Positions 26,316 through 34,932 of a DNA stretch of 64,000 bases are shown here, in pieces. The notes below the pieces were generated by a model that saw only the letters and a program-made list of their open reading frames with translations, was not told where the DNA came from and ran no database searches. A program made the translations under genes and the position numbers. Location: the NCBI RefSeq assembly GCF_011761305.1, contig NZ_JAAOZC010000008.1, forward strand, positions 1 through 64,000, read 5' to 3'. The stretch's first letter is position 1. Each line of letters begins with the position of its first letter. This DNA comes from Sphingomonas vulcanisoli. Its GTDB lineage: Bacteria; Pseudomonadota; Alphaproteobacteria; Sphingomonadales; Sphingomonadaceae.

Positions 26316-27185
26316 TTAGGCCAGCCGCACCAAAGTCCCCGCACCCTCCTTGGTGAAAATCTCGATCAGCATCGCATGCGGCACGCGGCCATCGAGGATC
26401 ACCGCCGCGTCGACCCCGCCCTCCACCGCATCGATACAGGTTTCGAGCTTGGGGATCATCCCGCCCGTGATCACGCCCTCCACGCGCAGCTGCGCGATCT
26501 CGACGGGGGTGAGATCGGAGAGCAGGTTCTTGTCCTTGTCGAGCACGCCCGCCACGTCCGTCAGCAGGAACAGCCGCTCGGCCCCCGTCGCGATGGCCAG
26601 CGCGCCGGCCATCGTATCGGCGTTGATATTATAGGTCTCGCCATCGGGGCCGACGCCGATCGGCGCCACCACCGGGATCATCCCCGCCTTGCTGATCGTA
26701 TCCAGGATGCGCGTATCGATATCATCGGGCTCGCCGACGAAGCCGAGATCATCCTCGCTCTGCACCTTGCGGACCGTGACCAGCCGCCCGTCCTTGCCCG
26801 AGATGCCGACCGCGCGCCCGCCCTCGGCGGCGATCCACGATACGATCTCCTTGTTGATCGCGCCCGACAGCACCATCTCGGCCACCTTCATCGTCGCCTT
26901 GTCGGTGACGCGCAGCCCGTTGACGAAGCGGCTCTCTATCCCCTGCGCCTTCAGCGCCGCGCCGATCTGCGGCCCGCCGCCGTGGACGACGATCGGATTG
27001 ATGCCGACATGCTTCAACAGCACGACATCCTCGGCAAAATCCTCCGCCGCATCGGCATCGCCCATCGCATGCCCGCCATATTTCACCACAAACGTCGCCC
27101 CCGCATAGCGCTGCAGATAGGGCAGCGCCTCGGCCAGGGTTTCGGCCTTGAAGAGGAGGGCGGGATCGGGAGCGTGAGACTTCAT
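26316..27185 (-). CDS. argB: Acetylglutamate kinase
   Basis: A 289-residue amino-acid kinase that phosphorylates N-acetylglutamate, the second step of arginine synthesis. Motifs: [12 protein letters not shown] (phosphate-binding Lys-Gly-Gly), [13 protein letters not shown] (acetylglutamate binding), [13 protein letters not shown] and TGGMIPKLE near the C-terminus. The N-terminal extension before the kinase core suggests the Arg-sensitive hexameric class, where an N-helix mediates feedback inhibition; that is inference. The ATG at 27185 is chosen because the frame upstream to 27359 is antisense to the OPT transporter start and not conserved. Confidence 0.96.
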   Translation of the reverse strand: MKSHAPDPALLFKAETLAEALPYLQRYAGATFVVKYGGHAMGDADAAEDFAEDVVLLKHVGINPIVVHGGGPQIGAALKAQGIESRFVNGLRVTDKATMKVAEMVLSGAINKEIVSWIAAEGGRAVGISGKDGRLVTVRKVQSEDDLGFVGEPDDIDTRILDTISKAGMIPVVAPIGVGPDGETYNINADTMAGALAIATGAERLFLLTDVAGVLDKDKNLLSDLTPVEIAQLRVEGVITGGMIPKLETCIDAVEGGVDAAVILDGRVPHAMLIEIFTKEGAGTLVRLA

Positions 27186-27273
27186 GCGCGCGCCTTTAGC
27201 GATGGGATGACGAGAAGGGAACGGCCAGCGCGCCGGGCTTGCGCCCAGACGCGCAGCCGGGCACCTTCCGGGG

Positions 27274-29220
27274 ATGCAGACCACTCCCGCGCTCCGCGAG
27301 CTCACCTTCCGCGGCATTCTTCTCGGCGGCATCATCACGTTGCTGTTCACTGCCGCCAACGTCTATCTCGGCCTCAAGGTCGGCCTCACCTTCGCGACAT
27401 CGATCCCCGCCGCGGTGATCTCGATGGCGATCCTCAAGCTCTTCAAGGGCGCGACGATCCTCGAGAATAATATCGTGCAGACGGTGGCGAGCGCGGCCGG
27501 CACGCTGGCGGCGATCATCTTCGTGCTGCCGGGGCTGGTGATGATCGGCTGGTGGCACGATTTCCCCTATGTCCAGACCGCGATGATCACCGCGACGGGG
27601 GGCATCCTCGGCGTGATGTTCTCGGTGCCGCTCAGGCGCGCGCTCGTCGTCGATACCGATCTGCCCTATCCCGAAGGGGTCGCCGCCGCCGAGGTGCTGC
27701 AGATCGGCGCCGGATCGCGCGAAGGCGAAGGCGAGGCCAGGAAAGGCCTGCTGGTGCTGATCTGGAACAGCGTCGTTTCCGCCGCCTTTGCGATCTTCAC
27801 CCAGACCAAGATCATCACCGATACCGCGGCGACCAGTTTCCGCGTCGGCTCCGGCGCGACCAGCATATCGGGCAGCCTTTCGTTCGCCCTGCTCGGCGTC
27901 GGTCACCTTGTCGGGCTTTCGGTGGGCGCAGCGATGGGCTTGGGGATGGTGATCGGCTGGTTCGTACTGGTCCCGATCCTGACCGCCGCGCATCCCATGC
28001 CCGGCGATCTCGCCGCCTGGGTCACGACCTATTGGAAGGGCGACGTGCGCTTCTTCGGGGCGGGCGTGATCGGCGTCTCGGCGGTGTGGACCTTGGTCAA
28101 GATCGCCGGGCCGGTGATCGGCGGCATCCGCTCCGCGCTGGCGGCGAGCGCCGCACGCGGCAAGGGCGAGGCGCTGGCGCTGGAGGAGCGCGATCTGCCG
28201 ATCGCTTGGGTGGCAGGCGCCGCGCTGCTGACCTTGTTGCCGATCGCCTGGCTGTTGTGGGATGTGCTCAAGGGCGGCGCGCTGGCCGGATCGGCGATCG
28301 CGCTGATCGGCGGCGCCTTGATCTTCATCGCCGTGGTCGGCCTGATGATCGCGGCGGTGTGCGGCTATATGGCAGGGCTGATCGGCGCCTCCAACTCGCC
28401 CGTCTCCGGGATCGGCATCCTTGCGATCATCGGCTCGTCGCTGATGCTGGTCGGGCTGTTCGGCCAACACCCCGGCGGCGATACGACCAGCGCGTTGATC
28501 GCCTACGCGCTGATCGTCACCGGCATCGTGTTCGGCGTGGCGACGATTTCCAACGACAATCTCCAGGATCTGAAGACCGGCCAATTGGTCGGCGCGACGC
28601 CGTGGAAGCAGCAGGTCGCGCTGGTGATCGGCGTGGTGTTCGGATCTTTGATCATCCCGCCCGTGCTCAACGTGCTCAACAGCGGCATGGGTTTCGTCGG
28701 CGTGCCCGGCGCGGGGCCGAACGCGCTCGCCGCCCCGCAGGCGGGGCTGATCTCGGCGCTGGCCAAGGGCGTGCTCTCGGGCGACGCCAACTGGCGGATG
28801 CTGGGCTATGGTGTCGGCGCGGGCGTGGTGCTGATCCTGCTGGACGAGACGCTGGGCAAGCTCAGGCTGCTGCGCCTGCCGCCGCTGGGCGTGGCGCTCG
28901 GCATCTATCTGCCGATGGCGGTGATCCTGCCGACCACGATCGGATCGGTGACCGGCTGGTTTTACGATCGCTGGGCGCGCCGCAGCGCCAGCCCCGAGCT
29001 GGCCGAGCGCATCGGCACGCTGACCGCGACGGGAATGATCGTCGGCGAGAGCCTGTGGGGGGTCGCCTTCGCGCTGATCGTCTACGTCAGCGGCAGCGAT
29101 GCGCCGCTGGCGCTGGTCGGCAAGAGCTTCGAGACCCCCGCGCTGATCGGCGGCACGATCCTGTTCCTCGCGCTGGCCTGGGGCTTGTACCGCTATGCGA
29201 GGCGGAACGCGGTGGCCTGA
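27274..29220 (+). CDS. OPT family oligopeptide transporter
   Basis: A 648-residue membrane protein with roughly fourteen to sixteen hydrophobic segments. The N-terminal [21 protein letters not shown] is the typical prokaryotic OPT signature (NxYxGLKxGxTxxxSIPAA), and [17 protein letters not shown] and [19 protein letters not shown]-like sequence (seen as [15 protein letters not shown]) mark two further conserved blocks. OPT proteins import small peptides or metal-chelate complexes by proton symport; the substrate here is unknown. It is divergent from argB with an 88-bp gap. Start ATG 27274. Confidence 0.9.
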   Translation: MQTTPALRELTFRGILLGGIITLLFTAANVYLGLKVGLTFATSIPAAVISMAILKLFKGATILENNIVQTVASAAGTLAAIIFVLPGLVMIGWWHDFPYVQTAMITATGGILGVMFSVPLRRALVVDTDLPYPEGVAAAEVLQIGAGSREGEGEARKGLLVLIWNSVVSAAFAIFTQTKIITDTAATSFRVGSGATSISGSLSFALLGVGHLVGLSVGAAMGLGMVIGWFVLVPILTAAHPMPGDLAAWVTTYWKGDVRFFGAGVIGVSAVWTLVKIAGPVIGGIRSALAASAARGKGEALALEERDLPIAWVAGAALLTLLPIAWLLWDVLKGGALAGSAIALIGGALIFIAVVGLMIAAVCGYMAGLIGASNSPVSGIGILAIIGSSLMLVGLFGQHPGGDTTSALIAYALIVTGIVFGVATISNDNLQDLKTGQLVGATPWKQQVALVIGVVFGSLIIPPVLNVLNSGMGFVGVPGAGPNALAAPQAGLISALAKGVLSGDANWRMLGYGVGAGVVLILLDETLGKLRLLRLPPLGVALGIYLPMAVILPTTIGSVTGWFYDRWARRSASPELAERIGTLTATGMIVGESLWGVAFALIVYVSGSDAPLALVGKSFETPALIGGTILFLALAWGLYRYARRNAVA

Positions 29221-29566
29221 CGGCGATCCAAGGCGGCATCGAGTGACGGAGGAGCATGGGTGGATGGCATGGTCGTGCCGGGCTTATTCCGGCATCCGCC
29301 CATCCTCAAGCTTCGAAGCCTGCGGTGGGATGACCGGAACACATCCGGGGTGGCGGCCAGAAAGGACGTCGATGGCATAGCCGCTGGTGGCGACCTTAGA
29401 CCGCAGGACATGCTCCGCTTGTCTGCTGCGCCGTAACGCGGTGATCGCTGCCCAGTCTGATTGCGGTTCGTTGCCGCGCGATGTCCGCGTTGCACGATAA
29501 GCGACATTCCCGCGTCACGTGGCTTTTCGACAACGGCGCCCTGTTTTCCACAGGAGTGCGTCGCCC
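29221..29566. other. Intergenic stretch between OPT transporter and small hypothetical gene
   Basis: This 346-bp gap contains one family E repeat (29272-29355). The remainder shows no reading frame with a ribosome-binding site and coding character. A single TTTTCCACA (29544-29552) resembles a DnaA box but is isolated. I see no terminator with a T-run and no clear promoter. Confidence 0.5.
29272..29355. repeat. Family E palindromic repeat, copy 2 (degenerate)
   Basis: TCGTGCCGGGCTTATTCCGG at the left and CCGGAACACATCCGGGGTGGC at the right (arms partly mismatched) enclose CATCCGCCCATCCTCAAGC, which also occurs in the 14102 copy as CATCCACCCATCCGCAAGC. Confidence 0.65.
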
Positions 29567-29866
29567 ATGAAGATGTTCCCCCACCCCCAGCCCGCACCCG
29601 AGCTGCCCTTGATCGACAACAGCTTCGCGCCCGAGCTGATGGTCACCGGCGTATCGGGGATGGGCCTGCTGAACGGCGTCGTCGCGGTGACGCTGGAAAG
29701 CTTGCGCTGCGATCATTCCAAAACGCCGCCGCCGCTGGAGCGGCTGGTGGTGGCGCGGCTGGCGCTGCCGGTGGCGTCGGCCCAGAATCTCTTGCTCTCG
29801 CTACAGCATTTCCTCGGTCAGCACGGCCTCGATCCGCTGCCGCTGGCGCAGGAGACGCGGCAATGA
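29567..29866 (+). CDS. Small conserved-type hypothetical protein, DUF3467-like
   Basis: A 99-residue soluble protein. After a Pro-rich start (HPQPAPELPLID) it has FAPELMVTGVSGMGLLNG, an acidic/basic loop and the amphipathic ending VVARLALPVASAQNLLLSL, then QHFLGQHG. A strand followed by a helix of the form R(I/L)xxxPxxAxxLLxxL resembles the small DUF3467 family, in which members of unknown function end with a similar helix; this is a weak match by eye. AGGAG lies about ten bases before the ATG at 29567; a second ATG two codons later is equally possible. Function unknown. Confidence 0.55.
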   Translation: MKMFPHPQPAPELPLIDNSFAPELMVTGVSGMGLLNGVVAVTLESLRCDHSKTPPPLERLVVARLALPVASAQNLLLSLQHFLGQHGLDPLPLAQETRQ

Positions 29867-29970
29867 GCGCCGCTCGCATCCGCGGCCGCGGCCGGTCGCA
29901 CCGATGGCCGGGGTGGGCGGCCTATCGCACGCTGGTGAGGGTGCGGTTTCGGTAAGGCGATCGACACTCA

Positions 29971-30088
29971 ATCCTCCCCTGCAAGGGGAGGTGGCAGCCC
30001 CCGGGGCTGACGGAGGGGTGTCACCCTCTCGATAGCAGTATACTCCTCCGACGCGCTGCGCGCGCCACCTCCCCTTGCAGGGGAGGAT
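29971..30088. repeat. Family A palindromic repeat, copy 4
   Basis: ATCCTCCCCTGCAAGGGGAG at the left and CTCCCCTTGCAGGGGAGGAT at the right, with GCTGACGGAGGGGTGTCACC and a TCTCGATAGC centre. The right half carries the alternative inner arm CCGACGCGCTGCGCGCGCC instead of CCGTCAGCCC, showing that halves are exchanged between copies. It lies 3' of the small hypothetical gene and 3' of the S9 peptidase. Confidence 0.88.
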
Positions 30089-30125
30089 CGATGATGATCT
30101 TGAACGTCGATCCGGCCTTAGGGCC

Positions 30126-32171
30126 TCACCCCGCCTTGTTGCCCGTCCATTTATCCAGCCACTGGAAGACCTCGCCATACCATTGCAGGCTGTTCTTCGG
30201 CTTGAGCACCCAGTGATTCTCGTCCGGGAAGACCAGCAGCTTTGAAGGCACATCGCGGCGCTGGAGCGCGGTGAAGGCGGCGATGCCTTGCGTGTAGGGG
30301 ATGCGGAAATCGCGTTCGCTGGTGATCACCAGCTGGGGCGTCTTCCACTCGGCCACCTTGTTGACCGGATTCCATTTTTCGAACGCGGCGGCGTCCTCAT
30401 AATAGGGATGGCCGCCATGCTCCCATTCGTCGAACCAGAGTTCCTCGGTCTCATAGGCCATGGCGCGGGCATCGAAGACGCCGTCGTGCTGGACGATGCA
30501 CTTGAAGCGATCGGGCCAGGCGCCCTCGATCCAGTTCATCATATAGCCGCCGTAGGACGCGCCGAGCGCGCAGGCGTTGTCCGCATCCAGCCAGGCGAAT
30601 TGCTCGGTCGCCGCTTTGAGGCCTAGCTTGAGATCGGTCAGCGGCTTGCCACCCCAATCGTTGCTGATCGAATCGGTGAAGGCCTGGCCGTATCCGGTCG
30701 ACCCGTGGAAATCGACCGAGACCACCGCATAGCCATGCCCGGTCCAGGCGGCAGGGTTCCAGCGGTACGACCAGCTATCCCCGAACGATCCCTGCGGCCC
30801 GCCGTGGACGAGGAAGGCGATCGGCGCCTTGGCGCCCGGCGCCAGCGTCCGCGGCTTGGCGACGATGCCCCAGACGGTGGCATTGCCCGCGCCCTTGAAG
30901 GTGAAGCGCGACACGGTCGGCCAATCGACGCCCGCCAGCCGGGCGGCGTTGACGTGGGTGAGCTGGGTCGTTCGGCCGTTGGGCTCCCACTTCCAGATGT
31001 CGGCGGGCGCGGTGAGGCTGTCGAGCGTGTAGACGAGGCCACCGCCGGGCAGCACCTCGACCCCGCCGGCATGGCCCGGCCCGGTGATGCGGTGCGGCTC
31101 GCCAGTGGCAAGATCGATGCGGAAGACGGGGTTGTCGAGCACATCGTTGGCGGTGACGTAAAGCGCCGCCGAATTGGGCGCCCAGGCGATCGATCCGATC
31201 GAGCGATCCCAGCGTTCGGTCACGGCGCGCGCCTTGCCGGTGGCGATCTCGCGCACCCACAGAACCAGCCGATCGCTCTCCGCGCCCGGCCGTGCCATCG
31301 CGCCCCATGCCAGCCAGCGGCCATCGGGGGAGACGGCGGGCTGGGTATCGGTCGCCTTATTGTCAACGGTGAGATTGACCGGCGGGGCCGATCCATCGGC
31401 GGGCGCGGCGAAGATATCGAGATTGGTGGAAAGCGCCTCGATCCGCCCCGCCTCGCGCAGCGCGAAATAGACGGTCTTGCCGTCACGGCTCCAGCTCACC
31501 TCTTCAGCACCGCCATAGGGCTTGGAAGGCGTGTCGCCGATCAGCGCGCCTTCGATAGCATGGCCGGGGCCACTCGCTTTGCCGGCGGCGATCGGGATCA
31601 CGAAGAGTTGCTCGCGCTGATGATCGCTCCACGTATCCCAGTGGCGGATGAAGAGCTGATCGAAGGTGCGGCCCGATCCGGCATCACTGGCCTTGGCAGG
31701 CAGCTTGGCATCGAGCGAGGCGGCGCCGACCGGCCGCGCCGCCCATACCACCAGCTTGTCGCCGGTCGGCGCGACCTTGAAGCCATCGAGATCATAATCG
31801 CCGGTCACCTGCGTCGGGGTGCCGCCCGCCGGGCCGACCTTCCACACCGCCATTTTACCGCCCGCGCGATCCGAGAGGAAATAGAGCGATCCATCCGGCC
31901 CGAACTGCGGGCTGCTTTCCTCGGCTGAGGGCAAGCTGGCATATTTTTCGGGCGCGGCGGCCTTGGCCTTGAGATCGAGCCGCCAGAGATCGTGGCGGCC
32001 CTTGTTGGCGGCGAGATCGGTCTCGCGCTGCGACCAGACCATCCAGCGGCCATCGGGCGAGACCACCGGCGCATTGACGCGCGACAGCGAAACCATATCC
32101 TGCGGCGTGAACGGGCGCGCGAGGAGCGGAGCGGGGGCGGCGAGCAACGCCGCGATCAGGAGTTTTTTCAT
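30126..32171 (-). CDS. S9 family peptidase (acylaminoacyl/dipeptidyl peptidase type), exported
   Basis: A 681-residue serine peptidase. It begins with a signal peptide (MKKLLIAALLAAPAPLLA), continues with a WD40-like beta-propeller carrying repeated SPDGRWxxW units (VSPDGRWMVWSQRE, VSPDGRWLAWGA), and ends in an alpha/beta-hydrolase domain. The nucleophile is in GASYGGYMMNW near residue 537, with Asp in SERDFRIPY and His in ENHWVLKP. These propeller-gated enzymes cleave short peptides, so a role in periplasmic peptide scavenging is likely. The ATG at 32171 is chosen for the signal peptide; the open frame upstream passes through a family B repeat. Confidence 0.92.
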   Translation of the reverse strand: MKKLLIAALLAAPAPLLARPFTPQDMVSLSRVNAPVVSPDGRWMVWSQRETDLAANKGRHDLWRLDLKAKAAAPEKYASLPSAEESSPQFGPDGSLYFLSDRAGGKMAVWKVGPAGGTPTQVTGDYDLDGFKVAPTGDKLVVWAARPVGAASLDAKLPAKASDAGSGRTFDQLFIRHWDTWSDHQREQLFVIPIAAGKASGPGHAIEGALIGDTPSKPYGGAEEVSWSRDGKTVYFALREAGRIEALSTNLDIFAAPADGSAPPVNLTVDNKATDTQPAVSPDGRWLAWGAMARPGAESDRLVLWVREIATGKARAVTERWDRSIGSIAWAPNSAALYVTANDVLDNPVFRIDLATGEPHRITGPGHAGGVEVLPGGGLVYTLDSLTAPADIWKWEPNGRTTQLTHVNAARLAGVDWPTVSRFTFKGAGNATVWGIVAKPRTLAPGAKAPIAFLVHGGPQGSFGDSWSYRWNPAAWTGHGYAVVSVDFHGSTGYGQAFTDSISNDWGGKPLTDLKLGLKAATEQFAWLDADNACALGASYGGYMMNWIEGAWPDRFKCIVQHDGVFDARAMAYETEELWFDEWEHGGHPYYEDAAAFEKWNPVNKVAEWKTPQLVITSERDFRIPYTQGIAAFTALQRRDVPSKLLVFPDENHWVLKPKNSLQWYGEVFQWLDKWTGNKAG

Positions 32172-32211
32172 GGGGCGGAGGTTAGCGCGGCGGACGGGGA
32201 AGTCGAGACAC

Positions 32212-32356
32212 GGCTCCCTCTTCCGCCTTCGCGGGAGAGGGTTGGGGTGAGGGTCTTCTTTCTTTGGACCGCGCCAGAAGAAGACCCTCACCCTCCCACA
32301 AATCTCGCTTCGCTCGATTAGCGGGCCCCTCCCTCTCCCGCGAAAGCGGGAGAGGG
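32212..32356. repeat. Family B palindromic repeat, copy 3 (B2 subtype)
   Basis: CCGCCTTCGCGGGAGAGGG at the left and CCCTCTCCCGCGAAAGCGGG at the right, with the inner pair GTGAGGGTCTTCTTTCTT and AGAAGAAGACCCTCACC. The GTGAGGGTCTTC core is shared with the copy at 59320. It occupies the divergent promoter region between the S9 peptidase and the TIGR02594 gene. Confidence 0.82.
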
Positions 32357-32469
32357 TGCCAAGCAAATCCCTCAATCTTTGCCCATCGGCACTTTTCGCT
32401 GGCCCACAGCGTGCCTTTCTGGTTATAATCGCGCTTGCGAATCGCTTCTTCGATGCAAGGAGTCTCGCC

Positions 32470-33009
32470 ATGTCCCACACCCCCCTCCCCGCCGCTTACG
32501 CCTGGCTCGGCCAGATCGCCGCTCCGCCGCGGATGATCGCCGAGGCGCTCGCGCTCTACGGCACCACCGAAGCCCCGAGCCCGGTGGACAATCCCGTGAT
32601 CCTCGGCTGGGCGAAGGAGATTGGCGCCGGCGCCTATCGCGCGGATGCGATGCCGTGGTGCGGGCTGTTCATGGGTGTTGTCGCCAAGCGCGCGGGCAAG
32701 CCGTTGCCTGTGGGCGGACCGCTATGGGCGCTCAACTGGCGGCATTTCGGCACGCCCGCCGATCACCCGGCGCTGGGCGATACTTTGGTTTTCCAGCGGC
32801 CGACCGGTGGCCATGTCGGGCTGTACGTCGGCGAGGATGCGGGCGCCTTCCATGTCCTCGGCGGCAATCAGGGCGATCGGGTCTGCATCGTGCGCGTTGG
32901 GCGCGCACGGCTCGTCGCGGCACGGCGCCCCGCCTATACCGCGGTGCCCGCCTCGGTTCGCCCGATCATGCTCGCGGCCGGCGGGGCGGGGTCGGCGAAC
33001 GAAGCGTGA
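32470..33009 (+). CDS. TIGR02594 family CHAP/NlpC-like protein
   Basis: A 179-residue protein with a cysteine-peptidase/amidase-like core: Cys64 in AMPWCGLFMG and His115 in PTGGHVGLYVG, each in the position expected for CHAP/NlpC-P60 catalytic residues. The N-terminal third (PLPAAYAWLGQIAAPPRM) and PVILGWAKEIG match what is known as the TIGR02594 family, often found near phage or secreted lysin genes. No signal peptide is visible, so export, if any, needs another route. AAGGAG precedes the ATG at 32470. No other phage-like gene is nearby, so it appears as an isolated cellular or domesticated gene. Confidence 0.8.
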   Translation: MSHTPLPAAYAWLGQIAAPPRMIAEALALYGTTEAPSPVDNPVILGWAKEIGAGAYRADAMPWCGLFMGVVAKRAGKPLPVGGPLWALNWRHFGTPADHPALGDTLVFQRPTGGHVGLYVGEDAGAFHVLGGNQGDRVCIVRVGRARLVAARRPAYTAVPASVRPIMLAAGGAGSANEA

Positions 33010-33028
33010 GGGGGCGATTCAGAGGTCT

Positions 33029-33110
33029 CCGTGCTCCGGCGCGGGCCGGAGCGCTGCGTGGCGGGCGGCGCGCTCGATCCTCCAGCACTCCGGCCTTCGC
33101 CGGAGTACGG
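33029..33110. repeat. Family C palindromic repeat, copy 2
   Basis: CCGTGCTCCGGCGCGGGCC at the left is mirrored by ACTCCGGCCTTCGCCGGAG then TACGG at the right. It lies between convergent TIGR02594 and rlmE genes. Confidence 0.8.
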
Positions 33111-33116
33111 CTGATC

Positions 33117-33818
33117 TCATCCGCACTCCTCAACTTCCTCAACTTCGCCCGGCTCTGTGCGGCCCTTGAAGCCCTGCGCGATCACATACCATTCGGACGA
33201 ATCCTTGCGGCTGGCCGGCGGCTTGGCGTGCTTGACCGTCTGGAACATCCGCTTGAGCAGCGCGACCAAAGTATGATCCGCGCCCCCCGCCAGCACCTTG
33301 GCGACATAAGCGCCGCCGGGCCGCAGCACCTGCCCGGCGAAATCCGCCCCCGCCTCGACCAGCGCCATCGTGCGCAGGTGATCGGTCTGCTGATGGCCGA
33401 CGGTGTTCGCCGCCATATCCGAAAGCACCAGATCGGCGGGGCCTTCCAGCGCCGTCATCAGCGCATCGGGCGCGCCATCGTCCATGAAATCCATCTGCAG
33501 GATGGTGACTCCGGAAATCGGATCGACCTCCAGCAGATCGATGCCCACCACCACCGTGGCTTCATTGCGGCGCTTGACGACTTGGGCCCAGCCGCCCGGC
33601 GCGATGCCGAGATCGATCACCCGCTTGACGCCCTTCAGCAGCGCGAACCGCTCGTCGAGCTCGATCAGCTTGAACGCGGCGCGGCTGCGATAGCCCTCTG
33701 CCTGCGCGCGCTTGACGTAAGGATCGTTGAGCTGGCGTTCCAGCCAGCTGCGCGAGGAGGCGCTGCGCTTCTTCTTGCTGGTGACGCGCTGCTTTCCGGC
33801 GATGGGGGCCCGCGTCAT
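33117..33818 (-). CDS. rlmE: 23S rRNA (uridine-2552-2'-O)-methyltransferase RlmE
   Basis: A 233-residue FtsJ/RrmJ-type SAM methyltransferase. The substrate-binding core begins SWLERQLNDPYVKRAQ; the SAM site is VIDLGIAPGGWAQV. The K-D-K-E catalytic tetrad can be placed at K50 (AAFKLIELDE), D134 (LVLSDMAANTVG), K174 (AYVAKVLAGG) and E209 (SSEWYVIA). It methylates the ribose of U2552 in the peptidyl-transferase A-loop, a late step of 50S assembly. The C-terminus ends with an acidic tail (GEVEEVEECG). thiL lies 27 bp upstream on the same strand and is probably co-transcribed. Confidence 0.95.
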   Translation of the reverse strand: MTRAPIAGKQRVTSKKKRSASSRSWLERQLNDPYVKRAQAEGYRSRAAFKLIELDERFALLKGVKRVIDLGIAPGGWAQVVKRRNEATVVVGIDLLEVDPISGVTILQMDFMDDGAPDALMTALEGPADLVLSDMAANTVGHQQTDHLRTMALVEAGADFAGQVLRPGGAYVAKVLAGGADHTLVALLKRMFQTVKHAKPPASRKDSSEWYVIAQGFKGRTEPGEVEEVEECG

Positions 33819-33845
33819 CCTGCTCTCGCCCTTTCCAGACCCGCC

Positions 33846-34736
33846 TCAATCATGTTCGTAGCCCAGACGAGCGGGCAAGGCGATGGCGGCGCCGTCGCGC
33901 GTCAGGCGAAGGCCCTCGCCGGGCGCGAAGCCGCCGATCAGGGTGGCGATGCAATCGGAAGGCGGCGCGAACCCCGGCGGGGCGGCGAACAGCAGTTCGT
34001 AATCGTCGCCCGCCGTCACTGCCGCCAGCGCGTCATCGCCGACGATCGGCACCGTCTCCAGCGCGATCGTGACGCCGAGCCCGCTCGCCGCCGCCATCCG
34101 CCGCGCATCGATCAGCAGGCCATCGGAGACGTCCGCCATGGCATGGACGCGGGGGCCGAGCGCCTGCCCCCAGGCGAGGCGCGGCATCGGCCGGCGATAG
34201 GCGGTGAGCCATTCCTCCGGCCCCTCTGCCATGCCCTTGGCGATCGCCAGACCAAGCCGCGCTGCGCCGATCCGCCCCGTTACCCAGAGCTGGTCACCGG
34301 CCTGCACGCCGCCGCGGGACGGCACCGGCCCCGTCGCCCGCCCGATCGCGGTGAGCCCCAGCGCGCGGCCCTGCGGCATCGTCACCGTATCCCCGCCGAG
34401 CAAGGGCAGTGCAAAGGCTCCGAGCGCCGCGCCGAGCCCTGCCACGAACGCCGCATCCCAATCGGCATCGGGGCCGAGCGTATAGCCCATCAGCGCCGCG
34501 ACCGGCACCGCCCCCTTTGCGGCGAGATCGGAGAGGTTCACCGCGACCAGCTTCCACGCGACATCGGCCGGCGGATCGGCGGGGAGATAGTGAACGCCCT
34601 CGACCAGCATATCGTGGGTGAGGACCAAGGTTTCGTTCCCCACCGCGAGCACGGCGGCATCATCGATCAATCCCCGCGCGCCGGGATCGCGGGCGAGGGG
34701 CTTGAGGCGATCGATGAACTGTTGTTCGCGGGACAT
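33846..34736 (-). CDS. thiL: Thiamine-monophosphate kinase
   Basis: A 296-residue AIR-synthase-fold kinase that phosphorylates thiamine monophosphate to the active cofactor. Signatures: FIDRLKPLARDPGARGLIDDAAVL, split here as GLIDDAAVL (metal-binding Asp pair), LTHDMLVEGVHYL, KLVAVNLSDLAAKG and MADVSDGLLIDARR. In many relatives thiL sits next to nusB; here nusB is 22 kb away with hisD and thiL pairs with rlmE instead. Start ATG 34736. A family A repeat separates it from the divergent YihY gene. Confidence 0.94.
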   Translation of the reverse strand: MSREQQFIDRLKPLARDPGARGLIDDAAVLAVGNETLVLTHDMLVEGVHYLPADPPADVAWKLVAVNLSDLAAKGAVPVAALMGYTLGPDADWDAAFVAGLGAALGAFALPLLGGDTVTMPQGRALGLTAIGRATGPVPSRGGVQAGDQLWVTGRIGAARLGLAIAKGMAEGPEEWLTAYRRPMPRLAWGQALGPRVHAMADVSDGLLIDARRMAAASGLGVTIALETVPIVGDDALAAVTAGDDYELLFAAPPGFAPPSDCIATLIGGFAPGEGLRLTRDGAAIALPARLGYEHD

Positions 34737-34752
34737 GCGGGACGCCTACCCG

Positions 34753-34872
34753 ATCCTCCCCTGGAAGGGGAGGTGGCGCGCGAAGCGCGTCGGAGGGGTA
34801 TCCCGCTATCGAGAGGGGGGACACCCCTCCGTCAGCCCTACGGGCTGCCACCTCCCCTTGCAGGGGAGGATT
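34753..34872. repeat. Family A palindromic repeat, copy 5
   Basis: ATCCTCCCCTGGAAGGGGAG at the left and CTCCCCTTGCAGGGGAGGAT at the right. The left inner arm is the GCGCGCGAAGCGCGTCGG variant while the right is CCGTCAGCCC, so the two halves come from different subtypes. It sits in the divergent promoter gap of thiL and YihY. Confidence 0.86.
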
Positions 34873-34932
34873 TGAGTGCCACCAACCGCCCTCTCGGTGC
34901 GTTAAGCCGCGCGAAACAGGGAGTTTAATCGC

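Noticed and set aside
29544-29552. DnaA box TTTTCCACA suggesting an origin
   Set aside because: A single variant box without a cluster, AT-rich unwinding region or dnaA/dnaN/hemE-type neighbours.
29863-29955. 30-residue frame overlapping the preceding stop (ATGA)
   Set aside because: The overlap is attractive, but the product is only an Arg/Gly/Trp-rich peptide with no supporting motif. Too short to claim.
32470-33009. Prophage remnant around the TIGR02594 gene
   Set aside because: The neighbours are an S9 peptidase and rlmE, with no phage structural, integrase or regulatory genes.
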